From contig NC_133289.1 of the NCBI RefSeq assembly GCF_005239225.2, positions 2,797,501 through 2,861,500 on the forward strand: 64,000 bases of DNA. Direction: 5' to 3'. How positions within the stretch are numbered: the first letter of the stretch is position 1; every line of letters starts with the position of its first letter. Shown here piece by piece: positions 25,513 to 40,400 of this stretch. Under the pieces are notes generated by a model, which did not search any database, was not told the DNA's origin, and saw only the letters and a program-made list of their open reading frames with translations. The translations under genes were made by a program, and so were the position numbers. This stretch comes from Populus alba. Its lineage: Eukaryota > Streptophyta > Magnoliopsida > Malpighiales > Salicaceae.

Positions 25513-25723
25513 AGAGGGTGTTTGGGAGTGTAGTAGTTGTTGCTTTTCAAATAGCTTTTCATGTCAAAAAGCATGTCAATAATGTTTTTTCATTTTTAAA
25601 AAATCATTTTTGATATCAGCACACATCAAAACGATCCAGAAAGTACAAATCGTACTTAATTTTAGCAAAAAAAAAAAAATTAAAATTTTTCAAAAAACAA
25701 GTTGAATCACAGTGCGAAACGGA
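25513..25723 (+). repeat. MITE-like repeat, copy C
   Basis: It begins GGGTGTTTGGGAGTGTAG and ends near GCGAAACGGACAAT, in the same orientation as copy B about 160 bp away. It shares 'GTTGCTTTTCAAATAGC', 'TTTTTGATATCAGCAC' and 'AAAACGATCCAGAAAGTAC'. Confidence 0.65.
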
Positions 25724-26071
25724 CAATTACTCGTATCAACCAGCCGGCACAAGCTAAATTTAACAACAGTGTTCTAGACTCAAAATTTTGGTTTTTTTTC
25801 CCCTAATGTCACTTCTCAACTGGACCGATCATATTATAGTTCTGTAATGGTTAAACAATAAAATATGAGAATACACGTAAGAGATTACGGTAGAAAGATA
25901 AAAACATGATTGAGTGACAACAAACTCTACAATCTAAAAAAAATTGCTAAAGATCCACAAAATGAAAAATTGCTAAAGATTCAAAATCAAATTACAGGTA
26001 GACTTCTTACTGTTGATCAATACGTATAGTTTTGTACAAGTCGTGATCATGGCGTAAACTCTCTTTCACTT

Positions 26072-26324
26072 TTCGTTTTTTTTTTTTTTTTTTGGTGCAA
26101 AAGGTAAAGAGAAAACAGCCCGACAAAGAGAACACCACTGCTGTCGTCAAGAAGACTTTCCCGAAGCCTAGGTGGAGGGGCAAGTCAAATCACCTCAGCA
26201 TCTGATTGATGAGAACCAAGTTCAGCCACGAGGTCTGCGCAATACTTGCCTTTCCTCGAGACATGGTTGATGGTAACCCGCCGAATTCTTTCCTGGAAGC
26301 TCCGAATATCATTTACTGTATAAT
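26072..26324 (-). mobile_element. 5'-truncated LINE tail (RNase H end plus poly-A)
   Basis: On the minus strand, starting near 26320, a frame reads IRSFQERIRRVTINHVSRK then GKYCADLVAELGS before a stop. This resembles the last part of the plant RVT-associated RNase H domain, where '..HV.REGN..AD.LA.LG' is typical. After the stop comes about 130 bp and then a 22-base A run (T run at 26078-26099 on the + strand). That is the structure of a LINE insertion lacking its 5' part. I could not find a clean target-site duplication. The frame is too short to be functional. Confidence 0.6.
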
Positions 26325-28134
26325 AAAGTTTAACTATTAAGATTTTCAATTTTTTTTTAATTATTTAAGTTTTATAAACCTTAAATTTAATAAAAACTTA
26401 TATAATTATTAATTTTAAAATTAATAAAAATAATCAAAAAATATATAAAACTACCTCCGATATCCTATTAATAATAATAATAATAATAAAATGCATATTG
26501 CCACGGCTATGTAAGAGAAGATGAATTGCCTTGCCAAGCTAGAGATAGAAAATGCCGAATAGCCATGAGCTAAGCCACCAGGTATGAAGCCTGTCCTATA
26601 TAGCAAGAGAATCTGTGTATCCAACAACCGTGATTCCGAATAAGGCCACCATATCCAGCATGTGGCGGTGCTCACGTTGCCCAAAAAAATAATCAAATGA
26701 AGTATATATTATGTTAAAACCGGTGACGGGTTTCTATAGATAGAAGAATTTAGGAAAATTTAAAATGGATGTGTTTTGAGAATAAAAATATAATTATGAG
26801 AAATTATAATGAAAATAAGAAATAAAATTTAAGAAATAGTTGTGCAAAAAAGTATTAGTGTAAACCGCGATTAAAAATCGATAACGTTACCGTGAAACTG
26901 TAATAAATCTATAAATAAAACAAATAATAAAAATAAAAAATAAATAAATTTTAGAATATGAAAATGATCTTGAGGTCTTAGTAAAATAACTGATATGGTT
27001 CTAGCAATGATTAAATAAGAAAATTTCGGTTTTGATTTAAAATCACTCACTGATTAATTTTACGCTATTAAACATAACTCTTAATTTGACTATCGAACCA
27101 GACTAAAACTTTACAAGAAGTCTCCGGATACATTGCTTTATCTTGGATTAAAGTTTTAGAGTAATCAAAATTTATAAAGACTATGTGAGAATATTATCAA
27201 TTGAACAAAAAATAACATGTGGGTTCATTAATGATATTTTTGTAAATATGCTGAAAAACTAAATATTCTTCTTCTTCTTTCTCTTTAAAGAAAAAAAATT
27301 AAGAGCTTCCTAATTAAAAATAATATATTTACTCTTTAATATTATAATTATTATTTTTTAATGATGGCACCTAGAAAAAACTTTCTAGGGATTTTCAATA
27401 TCCTATAATCAATTGACTATTAATCAATTGTGTAGCCGCCCATCTTGCAAATTGTTTTAGCAGCCCAAATAGGAGACAAGACTAAAACAATCGCTTCAAG
27501 TTGGCACAGCTTTTTGACCACTCAATCGCCATCCAGAATCCTTTCTTTTACCCTAGCAGGAAAATTTTTAGGAAGGAACAATGGTCCTGAGTTCTGGTCT
27601 GTTGCTAAGTTGAAACCTATAACATACTGTGAAAGACACCCAAACTTTACCGTAGCCTACCACCTTAAAATTATAGTTTTCAAGAGTTTAAATTATTGAT
27701 TGTCAGTCCACAAAAGTCTATTATTTTTATTCAAATTACATCGTTTTTTTTATAAAACAAAGTTGAAATATGACATTAAATTCAAAAAATACTCACTCAT
27801 TCATATCAGGTGAGGTCAGTATCTATTAAATTACCTTATCTATTTGCAACTATATATAATAATGGAATAAGATCAATATTCTTTTTATTATATACCTCAA
27901 GGCTTATCAAGCCTCTAAATAAACCAAGAAGAAGAAGAAGAAAATCATGGCTACGTTCTGCATGTGGTCCTTGGTATATTAAGCATGTAATATCATTAGC
28001 TAGACAGTTTTTGTGTTAAGCCCATAGTTAAACTGAGTATCAATAAAATAGTTAAGCAAGTCTCTTGCGTATGCCAACAAAAAAATTAATTCCTGGCGTG
28101 TATCTTTTGCCTAAGGATATCATGGAAATGAAAT
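26325..28134. other. Spacer downstream of Fd-GOGAT
   Basis: No gene is supported. AT-rich DNA with an AAT microsatellite at about 26467-26490 and a GAA run near 27928-27941. The open frames at 26451-26696 and 27445-27699 show no domain I recognise. The latter has more normal composition and could be a gene relic. Confidence 0.45.
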
Positions 28135-28485
28135 CAATTTTATTATTATTATTATTATTATTGGACATCAGAATCTTGACAATAGTGGAAGATTTTGAAC
28201 TTGATTTTACATTTTCTGCCACAAATCACTATAGAATTTCTCTGACAATGGGGATGCTTGATGCTCGAAAATGGATGTCTGGGTTGCAGATACAATTGGG
28301 TGATGATAACCTTTCTTCAATCGCAAAAACTTCATCGCCAAGGATACCAAAGCATTCCGTTTCCCCGATAAATCTGTGGAGAATTCCAAGTCAAGAATTC
28401 ATCATCTTATATTTGACATGTACAGGTTGAGGTTGCAAATTCGGGTTTTTTCGGCTGGCCTCGAGGGTTTTCTAGCATCGCTCGC
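28135..28485 (-). other. Fd-GOGAT 3' UTR with candidate poly-A signal
   Basis: From the TAA at 28486 the minus strand continues non-coding. An AATAAA-type signal lies at 28139-28144, embedded in an ATT/AAT microsatellite (28141-28162). That would give a 3' UTR near 350-370 nt. The end was not defined by any other evidence. Confidence 0.4.
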
Positions 28486-31400
28486 TTATGCAGATTGGAA
28501 TGATGTCACTTGCCCAGCACTGGTTCCCTCGAATGATGCACAAGCCTCTGGGGTGTCTTCTTCACTGGGTGGCACTAGCTGCCAAAAGAGCGGTAGATAC
28601 GTGTCCCACTCCTTCAGGATAGCAGCACCTTTGCCGCTTCCGGTTTTTTCCTTCACCGGAAAGGTGTTTGTGAGGACATTATGGTAGGAGAAATAAAATG
28701 GAAATTAATTTGCAAAGTGCATCTGTGAATATCAGCTAGTTTTGTTCAGTATACTTACAACATGAGCTTCAATAAGGCTCTTTAGCTGCATCTGGCCAAC
28801 AGGAGCAGTCACTCTTTGGACCTTCACTATTTCTTTATTTACCTGTTCAGAATTACAACAGATATTATTTTGAAGCTTTCCTCAAAGAACTGGCAAAAAA
28901 AAAACAATTTTGAAGCCAAGTGCTGGTGAGGATTTCGGGAACGCTAAGCATGCATTAGGAAGGAGCAATAAAGATTAATTGAGAGAACGATGGTGTACGT
29001 GCCAAGAGGCATTTTCCATAGTTTGAACCCGTGATCTCCTGATCACAATGGGGCAACCTTACCACTGCCCCGAGATTCCTCCTCAATCAAGGAAATGAAG
29101 GGAAAATAAATAGATTGTATAGCGAATTTAAAGTATCTGGAATGACGCAGTATTGTAAGTTTCAGAATTTAGATAATCCCTACTAGGGAACCGATGTTTG
29201 TGTGTGCTTGAGATGCTGATCATGTCATAAAAATGCTAAGCAGCAAACGCACCAATTTGGAGCACCTTCGTGGAGATTCAATGTGAGTTAAAATTACAAA
29301 ATTTGCAATGGAAAAGTGTGGGAAGAGAACATTCCTTTTATTTTTTATATTTTATAGGAATATAATTTGCAATTTCAAAATTTAACAACTTTTTTTTTCT
29401 TCACAAAAAGTATGTATATTTGAAATTCACGAGCGCAAACCTTGGGCATCAAAGTGTCATCCTCATCAAGAAGGTACGCCAAACCTCCGGTCATCCCAGC
29501 AGCTACATTTCTACCCACTCTGTGACATGGAAATGTGATGATGGCTCAAAATTCTGAACAGTTCTCTTTATATTGCTTGATAAGAAGAAAGATGTAAGGT
29601 AGGGAGACATTACTCACTTTCCCAGTACCACCACACAACCACCAGTCATGTACTCACAACAATGGTCTCCAGTGCCTTCAACTACAGCTTCAGCAAGTGA
29701 GTTTCTCACAGCAAACCGCTCCCCAGCTTTCCCTCTGACAAATACTTGACCGCCTGTAGCCCCATACAAGCAAGTATTCCCGACAATGGTGGCGTCCTCC
29801 GGAACAAACCCAGTGTTCTCCACGGGTGTTACGACCAACTCTCCTCCAGCCATACCCTAAAGGCATTTATATTGCTAGTTTCAGAACCATAGTTCAGCAA
29901 CAAGATTTAACAGTCTGTTAATAGGATTAGCACATCATATTAGCTTAACATTTGAACGATCCAAATTGATGTTACATTATCATTTGAAATCAATTTATCT
30001 GTTCAGCATGTTAATTATGAAACTGCCAAGTTAATTCAACAGTAGCAAAATTCCAACCTGAACCATTTAGTCAAATTTCACCACAAATACAGAAACAACT
30101 AGGAAATAGATTAATCATGAAACTCTCAAAGCATGATGGCTGAATCAAATAACCAACATGCATTTGAATTCAACTTCAAACTTCTCAAACCACTACATAA
30201 GAGTGGAAGATTTTCCCAACAATACCTTTCCCACGTAATCATTGGCCTCTCCTATTAGGCGAATATTCATTCCTGGTGTCAAAAAACATGCAAACGACTG
30301 CCCAGCACTCCCAGTAAACCTGTTGATATGAAGATAACTCATTTAAATTGAGAATAAAAGAAACTGTCATATTAGCCCGCTAAATTTTTAGTGCTTGCTA
30401 TCAGGAAAGCCACATCTTACGTGATGTTCAGCTGCCCAGCAAAACCAGTGTCACCGTATTTCTTTGCAACCACACCTGCTATACGCCCACAAACAGCGCG
30501 GTCCACGTTGTATATTTTTATGGTTTTATTGATAACTTTTTCATTCTCAATAGCATCTAGAATCTGGAAAAAAAAAGATGATTTTTCTTAGAAATACAGC
30601 AAAAGGTAACAAGGCACCCTGTGAATGCATGCACATAATCAGTATGCTGTCTATGCTACCATCATAGAACCACAATGACCATAACCAAAACAATGAGTGA
30701 GTACAAGTGATCGTAACTTCAGTCTCATAGCCCATGGAATTTTCTCAATGTTTTCCAGCAAAAATATGGGGGCACACCAAGACACTTCCACACAGGAAGC
30801 AAAGCTCACCCCCTAAAACCCCTTTACAACTAAAAGCATTGGTCCAAAATTGAAAATTGAGAGATATGAAGCATACCTCTGGATCTGCTAGAACAACATC
30901 ATCTAAAACAGGACCATTAGAGTGTACATCTTGGTTCCTGATATCAGTACTGCTCAGTTTTGGTAATCCTACACTCTGGAAATAAAGTAGAAGCAATGTT
31001 ATAGATATGGAAGACAGCAAGTCCAAATTGGTGAAACATATGGTGGGAAGTTCAGATACTCTTTCAGGACATACCGACATAATATAACTGAGATCAAGAT
31101 GCTGAGTTTTGACGAGGGAAATATCTCGTTGTCTTAACAAATCTGTATGCCCAATGATATCGTCCAACTTCTCATAACCCAGTTGTGCCAGCATGCCTCT
31201 TACCTAGCCCAGATACAGAAATGCAACAAGAGTCAGGACAGATTTAGATATAGCTTGGAAAATGTCACCCAGAGACCAAAAAAAATAGAAAGTGCAAAAA
31301 TTCCATCAAAATTATCAAGGCAGAAAAAAAGATTACCTCCTCAGCAACATATAAAAAGAAATTAACAAGATCACCGGGCACACCAGGAAATCGGGCACGT

Positions 31401-34400
31401 AGTTCTTCTCTCTGAAGGAAATTAAATTTGAAAGAATAAGGCACTAAAGGGATACACAAAATGCAAATCACATATATACTTCCATTGATACCTGACTAGC
31501 AACACCAACAGGGCAATTATTAGTGTGACAAATGCGGGCCATTACACATCCCGTAGCAATCATTGCGACAGAACCAAATCCATACTCATCAGCACCCATT
31601 GCCGCAGCCATCAGGACATCAACTCCGCTTTTGAAGCCCCCATCAACCCTAAGGATCACTCTTTCTCTGAGCCCATTTGCAATGAGAGTCTATAAAAGAT
31701 TGTCAATGATCAAACAGCACACAGAATGTGAGAGAAGCAGACCACAGGGAGTAACATTCTATTCACACGTTGAATATAATTACCTGATGGGTTTCTGTAA
31801 GTCCAAGTTCCCAAGGACCACCGGCATGCTTAATGGAACTTATGGGGCTAGCTCCAGTTCCACCATCATGCCCTGATATCTGCCCAAAAAATATAGAGAT
31901 AAGAGTCAACACTCCCAGTCCCCACTACTTTTGTGAACCTAATCAAACCAATTTTCTTTGACAACAATTTTCCACCTTTTCATATGCCCACAAGGATTCA
32001 TAGCAAAAATTTGTCGTTCAGGGAAAAAAAAAAAAGCATGAGTGAATGCTTCTGCATAAGAACTTGATATTCAGTTACATTACCTGCAAGTGATGGCGAA
32101 TTGTGTATAGGGGTATGGAAGAAAAGAGAGGGGTTGGGATGGTTGGGACAAAACCCCACATTGAGATACCATCTTAAAGCTGGAACTTGATCTTTCAGAA
32201 AAAACAGTATGTATTCTACTTTACCACTTAACATATACAGAACACAAAATTAGGCTCTTCTAGCTGATAGTGTCAGGGTGATTTAACTTTTGACCTTAAA
32301 CATCTACTGAACTTTATGCCAAATAGTTGTCTTAGAAGAGACATTTCCAAGAACAATCAAGAGTCACTTCGTTAAAGTAACATATTTTACCGAAAGTATA
32401 TTACCTCTTCATCAACAGCCAGCAAATTACTTGAATATACCAACTTTGGAAGACGTTAAGAACTTAAAATAGCATGGAATGAGGATCCAGAGAACTATCA
32501 GACATATTAAGGCTCAACAGAACTACATCAACGTATCATGAGAAGGTACCTGTATAACATCAGCATTACCCTTTGCTACCCCAGATGCAACTGTGCCAAT
32601 ACCTGCTTCTGCCACAAGCTTTACAGATACCTTAGCCTTAGGATTGACCTATTTGTTCAGCAGACATTGAAGTTGTTACAATTTGGGGAATGGATCTTCA
32701 AGTTAATAATGCATGCAGATCCCAGATACAGTAAATGATTACCTGATGAAGGTCATAAATCAATTGGGCAAGATCTTCAATGGAATAAATGTCATGGTGA
32801 GGGGGTGGAGATATAAGTGGAACCCCTGGTTTAGAATTTCTCAGCCTCGCAATATATGCACTAACTTTCTTCCCAGGCAACTGGCCACCTTCACCAGGCT
32901 TGGCACCCTGTGCAATTTTGATTTCTAACTGAACAGCATTGACCAAGAATGTTGGAGTGACACCAAAACGTCCTGAAGCAACCTGAACCAAAAGCAACTA
33001 GTTGTCATAAGATAATTCTCATGCCAAGATGCATTGGTGAAAAGGCCAGTTTAAGTTGACTACTTCAAAGAGAGCACAATTTCTCTCCTAGACAGATAAT
33101 ATCAATGTATTCAATGTATTAGCCACGCACTCATGATCCCCTAAAAATACTCTATCCGCTTGCACATGAGGTTACAAACTTGTTTGAAAGCTCCTCTTTC
33201 ACATGAGGTTACAAACATGTTAAATTGAATGTCATGATAATCACCTGCTTAATAGCGCTGGTAGCAGTATCACCATTTTGAAGACCTTTAAGATGCGGCA
33301 ATGTAGGGGAGTACCCATCAACAACATCAGTAAGTGGGGTCCAGCGAATTGGATCCTGGATGACATAATATTGTAAACAATGATGTCTCTAGTATGTTAA
33401 GAAAAAACCAATTACATATATAGTTCCATGTGGAGCTGATGGTTCATTACTATTGTTTGTGTCTGAGCATGCCCGTGAGTAATTTATCAAGATAAGACAG
33501 AGAGGTGGACAGTGAACAGACCAAGTGATAAACAAAACAAGCAAAGAGAACCAATCGATGAAAGACTACCTCACCACCTTCCCCTGAATTAGATTTTCCA
33601 CCTAATCTGTTCATAGCAATGGCAATTGCTTCATGAGTTTCTCTTGAAATGGCTCCAAGTGACATCCCCCCAGTGCAAAACCTTTGAACTATGGATATGG
33701 CAGGTTCAACCTTTCCCACAGGAATTGGAGCACGATCACTTTTAAATTCAAGAAGATCACGAAGAACCTGCAATTGAAATGCTATCAGATTCTAATTACA
33801 TGATTATAACATGCTGGTTTTCAAGGGAATACATTTTACTAACAAAAAAATTGAAACAAAAACTAATTTACTTCAGCACTCACATTCACAGGCCGGTTAG
33901 CCAAATGCTGCTGATAAATAGAAAATGCATTTTCACTCTTTTGGCGAACAGCTTTGTGAAGCAATTTCGACATCTCTGGATTGTTTCCATGATATTCACC
34001 TGTAATAAAAATAAAATTTAAAATTGTTATCTTAAGAACGATTTTGTGGTTGTGAAGAATATAAGCAAGCAAATTCAAAGATATGTCAACTTTGACAGGA
34101 TCTGTAATTTAGTGTCATCCTCATGTTCTAGTGAAATTGGAATTAAGTTTTTACAAATCACAGCTGCAACCAAGGTATTGATTCGCTTATTGCTAAAAAC
34201 ACCTACCAATGTCAACCAGGTTATTATAGTAATGATAGTGGTAACTAGTAACTGCTCTCTGTAATTGTCTGTATAAAATGTAACTGACATGTTCAGTAGT
34301 AATAGTACCTCCAGGTCTGAATTGTATAAATCCATAATTTTCCAGTCTTTTGGCCGTAGCATCAGAAAAAGCTTTCACCCAGAAGGACAAAGTCTCCCTC

Positions 34401-37400
34401 GCCAACTGGAAAGAGAAAATGACAATCCAAAATAAAGATTAAAAGATTTGAAACTTAAGCGGTAGGTAACTACAATGAGAAAGAACACCAAATTTCCTTA
34501 ACTTGTTAGCTTATAGTTTACCAACTTCAAATTACCTCATCAAAAGTCACTCCACCAATATTTGAAACACTACCACAAAATGCTAGATCAACAATCTCCT
34601 TCCCCAATCCATAAATCTCAAATATTTGTGCACCACAATAACTAAATACAGGAAACAAACAAGTCAATTGACCAGCAAAACTTTACAAAGCATCTATAAA
34701 TTGACTTCCAAAAGAGTTAAAGAAAATAATTGAGAACTGGAAACTCTGAACTTGTACCTTGAAAGCAATGAGATACCCATCTTAGAAAGAATTTTGAGAA
34801 GACCAGATTTAACTGCCTGGAATGGTAAAGAGCAATCAATACAATAAGCTATCCATACAAATGATATAATGCTCCAATTCAGTTATATTTGGACAATGAA
34901 AGTCATTTTTCTTATAAAGGTTGAACGTTAAGAACTGGAGGACAAAGCAACTTTTTTTATGCACACAAACGTATAACTGTATCCATTTCCTTTGCTAGAG
35001 AACCCATTAATCTGAATAAAACACCGGATTTCAATTATTACCAATTTGTTAAATGTTGAACAAAAAGATTATACTACAAGAGAAATGAAATTCTATAGTT
35101 CACATAGCCTCAAACTTTTTTAACAAATGAAAAAGGAAATGCATAGGAAGGTTACAGCTAATATAAAGAAACTAAAATGAAGCTAAAGTACTATAGTTAG
35201 GCTCTGAAACACAGCAGTTTTAAGGTATGAACAGCACTTGGATTTTTTGTCCTTCATTTTTATGCAGTGAAAATCTTTAAACAATTCCTTGTTTCAAGGA
35301 TGTACTAACCTTGCAAAAGTTCTTTTGAGCTTGTTCAATTGTTACAGTAGGCATCTTTCCATTCATCATCAGATTCACAGTTCTTTTACTCAGGCGCCAT
35401 TGCCGGCAAGTTTCCAGTGCCAAGTACGGGCATATAGCACTGAAAAAATTATTTTAGCAATATAAAATATAATTTTTAACTATTCATGTTAATGCAAGCG
35501 ATAGACGTGTGGCAATACCATAAGCAAAAGCAAAGTTTAAGGGGATGGACAGTGAGTTCTTACAAGATCCAACAATAAAAAAGTTAAGATAAGTCAAAAG
35601 TAAAACTGATTCAAACAGGATATTTAGAATTCTGACCTACTTTGACAAATGGAAGTTAATAATAAACCTACTTTGAAGCGATTAAGATACAAAAGAGTAT
35701 GATAAATATGAAATATTATCTCATTAGCTGAAAGTAACAATTTTCATGTATCTTGTAACTTTAATTATGAATAACTCTTCATACAGTTGTGAATGTTACA
35801 CATCAATTTGTCTCGTTCCCAATATAGACTTCATTAGTGGTCAATATTATTTAGGGCTCAGAAAAAAAGTATCCCATGCATAGGAAAGTAATTTGATATT
35901 GTTTTTTTACTAACCTAAAGGGAGAAAATAACAATGCATATATCACTATGAATACTTGAAATATCTTTAATAACAGTTTTATCCACTATTTTTTTAGCAT
36001 AAACAAAATCTAAGAAAAACAAGGCAAAAGCATCATCTACAAACATTTAATGTGAGGAAGGAAACTTAACCTGGCACCATATCCAATCAAACAGGCAAAA
36101 TGATGAGTGCTGAAGCACTGAGCAGTGTCTGCTACAATTGAAGTTGACATTCGCAAACCATTCTGAATAAGATGCTGATGAACAGCACCAACAGCAAGAA
36201 GAACTGGAATTGCAGGTCGAGTAGGTTCCTGAGAGAGGAAAAAGATTGGAATCATTCAGAATTAAGAAATTAGCATTTATTGAAGTTTCCTCGCATGGCC
36301 AGGAGAACTAAGAAAAGTGAAAGTAGGGGTCAAGATATATAAGCCCCAAGAGCTTGATGGCAGTCAGCTTACAATTTATGGATAGCGAAGTTTACATATT
36401 CTCCCATGTGGAAAGACTAAGTTATGAGGGCTAGAGAGACAGTCACACACATATATTACATTAGATAATTACAATTTCATAATTGATTGAGATCATGAAA
36501 CTTTACAACAGCTGATGCTGTGATACAATATAATAGATTTCAAAAATCCTGGCTAAGCAGATCCACTGTTGACCAATCAAGATGGATAGGTATCAACAAA
36601 AACACATGCACCTTTAAATAAAAATGCACACGTGGTTATGTCCAACTACCAAAATGATTCTTAAACAGGAAAGTCATGAATAGGAATCATCAGCGTTTTC
36701 TTGCCCCCTATAGCATACAAAGCGCACTGAGAAAGAAAGCAATTAGGGATGTATAAAACTGAGTTAAAAATAATTGCTGAAAGTTTACTCTCATGGAAAG
36801 TGTTATCAATATTAATTACTTTTAATACAGTAAATTCCAATTCATCACAAATGGAAAGGGGAAAACTAGGGCGTGATTACCAGATCATCAGATCGGTCAG
36901 AGAGAACAAGCAATTGGGAACCATTTCTAACGGCTTCATCAGCTGCCTCACAAAGCTTAATCAGTGTTTTCTCCAAAGAACCCTCAACCCCTTTACGTAT
37001 ATCAAAAAAGGTTGGTAAAACTTGAGGTTTTAAGTAGGGATCCTTCAGTAATAACTCAAGCTCCCCTTCATTTAGTACAGGACTAGACAAGATAACCTGG
37101 ATAAAAGTAACAAATTTTTTAGTCCACCCAATATATGAAATCACTGACATGCAATTTATTGCAACAGAAGCATTATAAACATCATCAGATTCACTGTGAG
37201 GAAGCTAGGATGAATTCAGCACCTGTGAAGCATTTTCTGGTCCATCTTCCAAGATGTTTCCTCGCTTTCCGATGTTGATTTCAAGTGACATAACTAATCC
37301 TTCTCTGAGTGGGTCTATAGCTGGATTTGTAACCTGCATTCATGGGATAAGAACGAGCTCAGCAAACAGTATATGATTTCAAATTAAATTGGTGTGATTA

Positions 37401-40400
37401 AAAAAAAGGCACATTCAGAACTCACAGATGTTGGTTCTGAAAATCATAAAGCACAATTAAAAAATAAATACTAAAAGGCATGTTCAAAGTTCAAACCTGT
37501 GCAAACCGTTGTTTGAAATAATCATAAAGCATGTGTGGTTTTTGAGACAATATTGCCAAAGGAATATCATCCCCCATGCAAAATGTAGGTTCCTTCCCTT
37601 GAGAAGCCATATTCTCAATAACCATTTGGACATCCTCACTGGAGTAGCCGAATGCCCTGTTCCCATGAGAGTACAAAATAGTGAACAATATATTCACTCA
37701 TGTTCAGTTTATGCTCAGAAATAAACACATAGTACTCATTATTTGTTGTTTCGTATCATATGTGATCAATATTGATGTACTGTTTATCTTAATTGTAGCA
37801 TTGAAACAGAATGATTGGTTGAGTCTCTCGGTTCTTATCTGTTGAGTTTGAGAGTCTCAATCAAACATGGCCATGGTGTTGGACACAACCCACATGGTGT
37901 TATGAGATAAGTCTATACATTATACTAGAGATTTTTTAAACTTCATAAAAATCATAACACAAATCCCAACGTCAATTAAGAAGCAGATAGCCTTGAGTTG
38001 GTACCAGATATAACTATCATCCATGTAAAGTTAAGCATTCAAAAAAAATCATCATATATAATTCATAGCAGGCAATGATATTTAGCAAATTAAATCAATA
38101 TGCTTACTGTTGGCATCTTAAAATTGATTCATTGTCCATAACTGTTGCTGAGAGGAAGTTTGCAGACTTCAAGGATCGCAGGTTTTCATGAACCCATTTT
38201 CCATACGGATTTGACAGTGCTACTCGCTTTTTAACTTCAGTATTCTCATAAACCTGCAAGCCAAAATACTAATCAATAGTCTAATCTAAATGTGGGTTCA
38301 AAGAATTGCCAATACTATCACAATGAAAAGTTGCCACCAGCCTGTTACATGTAGAGTTGCACTGAATCTACCAAAATAAGAATTGGATCAGCATAAATAA
38401 AGGTAATATACAAAAAACAGCATGCATTTTCAGCAATTAAATATTACTTCATAATTCAAAAAATCAAAGAGTAACATTAAATTAAATTAAAACTGTTTCT
38501 AAATCCACTAAAAATGTTAATGGTAGTATAAAACTAAAAAAACAAAATAAGACATTATTCTTAAAAGTTCTTATACATTCTCCATCAAATACGTTGATTT
38601 TGAAAAAAGAGAGAAGGTGACTCAACATTAAAAACACATGAGAAGATATCAGTATAAAAAAGATAATTTAGTAGGTTAAAATTGTTGTAGAGTTACAATG
38701 AACTAACTAATTCCAGTGCAATTTACGTCATCAAGGTATCAAGTACATAAAAATAAAATGAAGCACAAACCTGGCCACCAGGCAAGTCTACAGTTATCAT
38801 CATTCCAGGACCTAGACGGCCTTTCATCGTTACTTTTGATTCATCCATTGGTACAACCCCAACCTGATTAATAAAAAAGGTGACGTTAGCATTTTAAGAG
38901 CAGTGATTGTAACATAAAAGAGCATGTTTAACAGAAGGTGATAATATGAAATTAATCAAATTATTTAATGATGCAATCCAAAATATTTTGCTTTACTGTC
39001 TACAAAGTGAACATGAAGCCAAATCGTTTACTCCTCCAAAGCTACCTGGTGTGAAAAATGATCCACCATGACCACAGCAGTTACAACGAATATATTTATG
39101 CAGTGCTCAAGTGGGGTTTTTTTTTTTTTCATGGGCACTGCAAAAAGGAAAATTAGGAATGATAAAAACAATATCAAACACCTAGAGATGCTAGTCAAAG
39201 TCAGATTTGAGTTCATTTCACATAGATTCCATACTATTCAATAATATTAGACAAATTATGTGATATTCAATAATTTTAAAAAAACAATGCTTCAATTATC
39301 TAACCAAAGTTTCAGTTAACAGTTCAAGCAACCTTAATGTCAATTGTTTATTTAATAAAAAGAAACTCTAACAAAAGGAGGATTTTGTGATTTAGGACTA
39401 CTGTGAGAAAGGACCCACAATTGGATTCCTAATACCCAAGTCATACCTTATCCCACCATCAAAACAAGCCACCATTAAGCAATGACATATCAATCATAAT
39501 TAAAAGTTTAAGCAATTTTACTACAATGATGCAAAAAAAAAATCAGACATTTGAGGACCCTAATTCACTGCAAATTAACAGCACCAAGATGTGCATATCG
39601 TGCTCTAACATCCGGTTTCCTTTGAGATTATCAATCATGGAGTGCTTCCTATTTATAATATATGTGGAACACACCTCAGATGCAACATAGACAAAATTGT
39701 CAACTGTCCGCCAATATCTAGCAGGGCGAAGCCCATTCCGATCAAGACAAGCCCCAACTGTCTTTCCATCACTGTGCCATTTGAAATAATACAATAGCAG
39801 TCACTAATGAAAACTGGAAAACAAAATACATTAAATAATAAAGCTCGAAATAAAAGATCAATATTCTAGACCACTACATATGTGTAACACATACATGTGC
39901 TTGCATGCGAGCATTTCCATGTGTATAAGCAAGCAAATTGTTATTTTACATCATAATTGACTCCAAGGAAGTTCTATTGAAAAACCTGATGTTATTACAC
40001 CCCTTAATTCTAATTATACCATCACATTTGAAATAGAATAGAACAATCTTCCCAATTCCGTGGCTATATGTTTTTAACTGCTTAAAATGACTAAATATCA
40101 AAACCAAATCAAGGACACTTTCATATTGTGGGCGGGCACACCAATCATCATCTGTAGCTCTTTACTATGGGTCCCTATGTGCTACCATAAACTCCTGACA
40201 CCCCAGGGTAGTACAAGATGTCTGGAAATTTACCTGAATAAGAGTAAAGCAGGTCCATCCCAAGCTTCCATCTGACCCTTGTAATAATCATAAAAATCTA
40301 CAACCTGCAGAGAACCAAAAAACCATGCATTGCCTACATGTAATTGCAATAAAATTATGAGGGGTAAATTTTAATTACAATCACTATAGCTTTTTCAGTT

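Noticed and set aside
28065..28687. Two + strand frames of 121 and 103 codons
   Set aside because: They are antisense to the 3' UTR and last exon of Fd-GOGAT.
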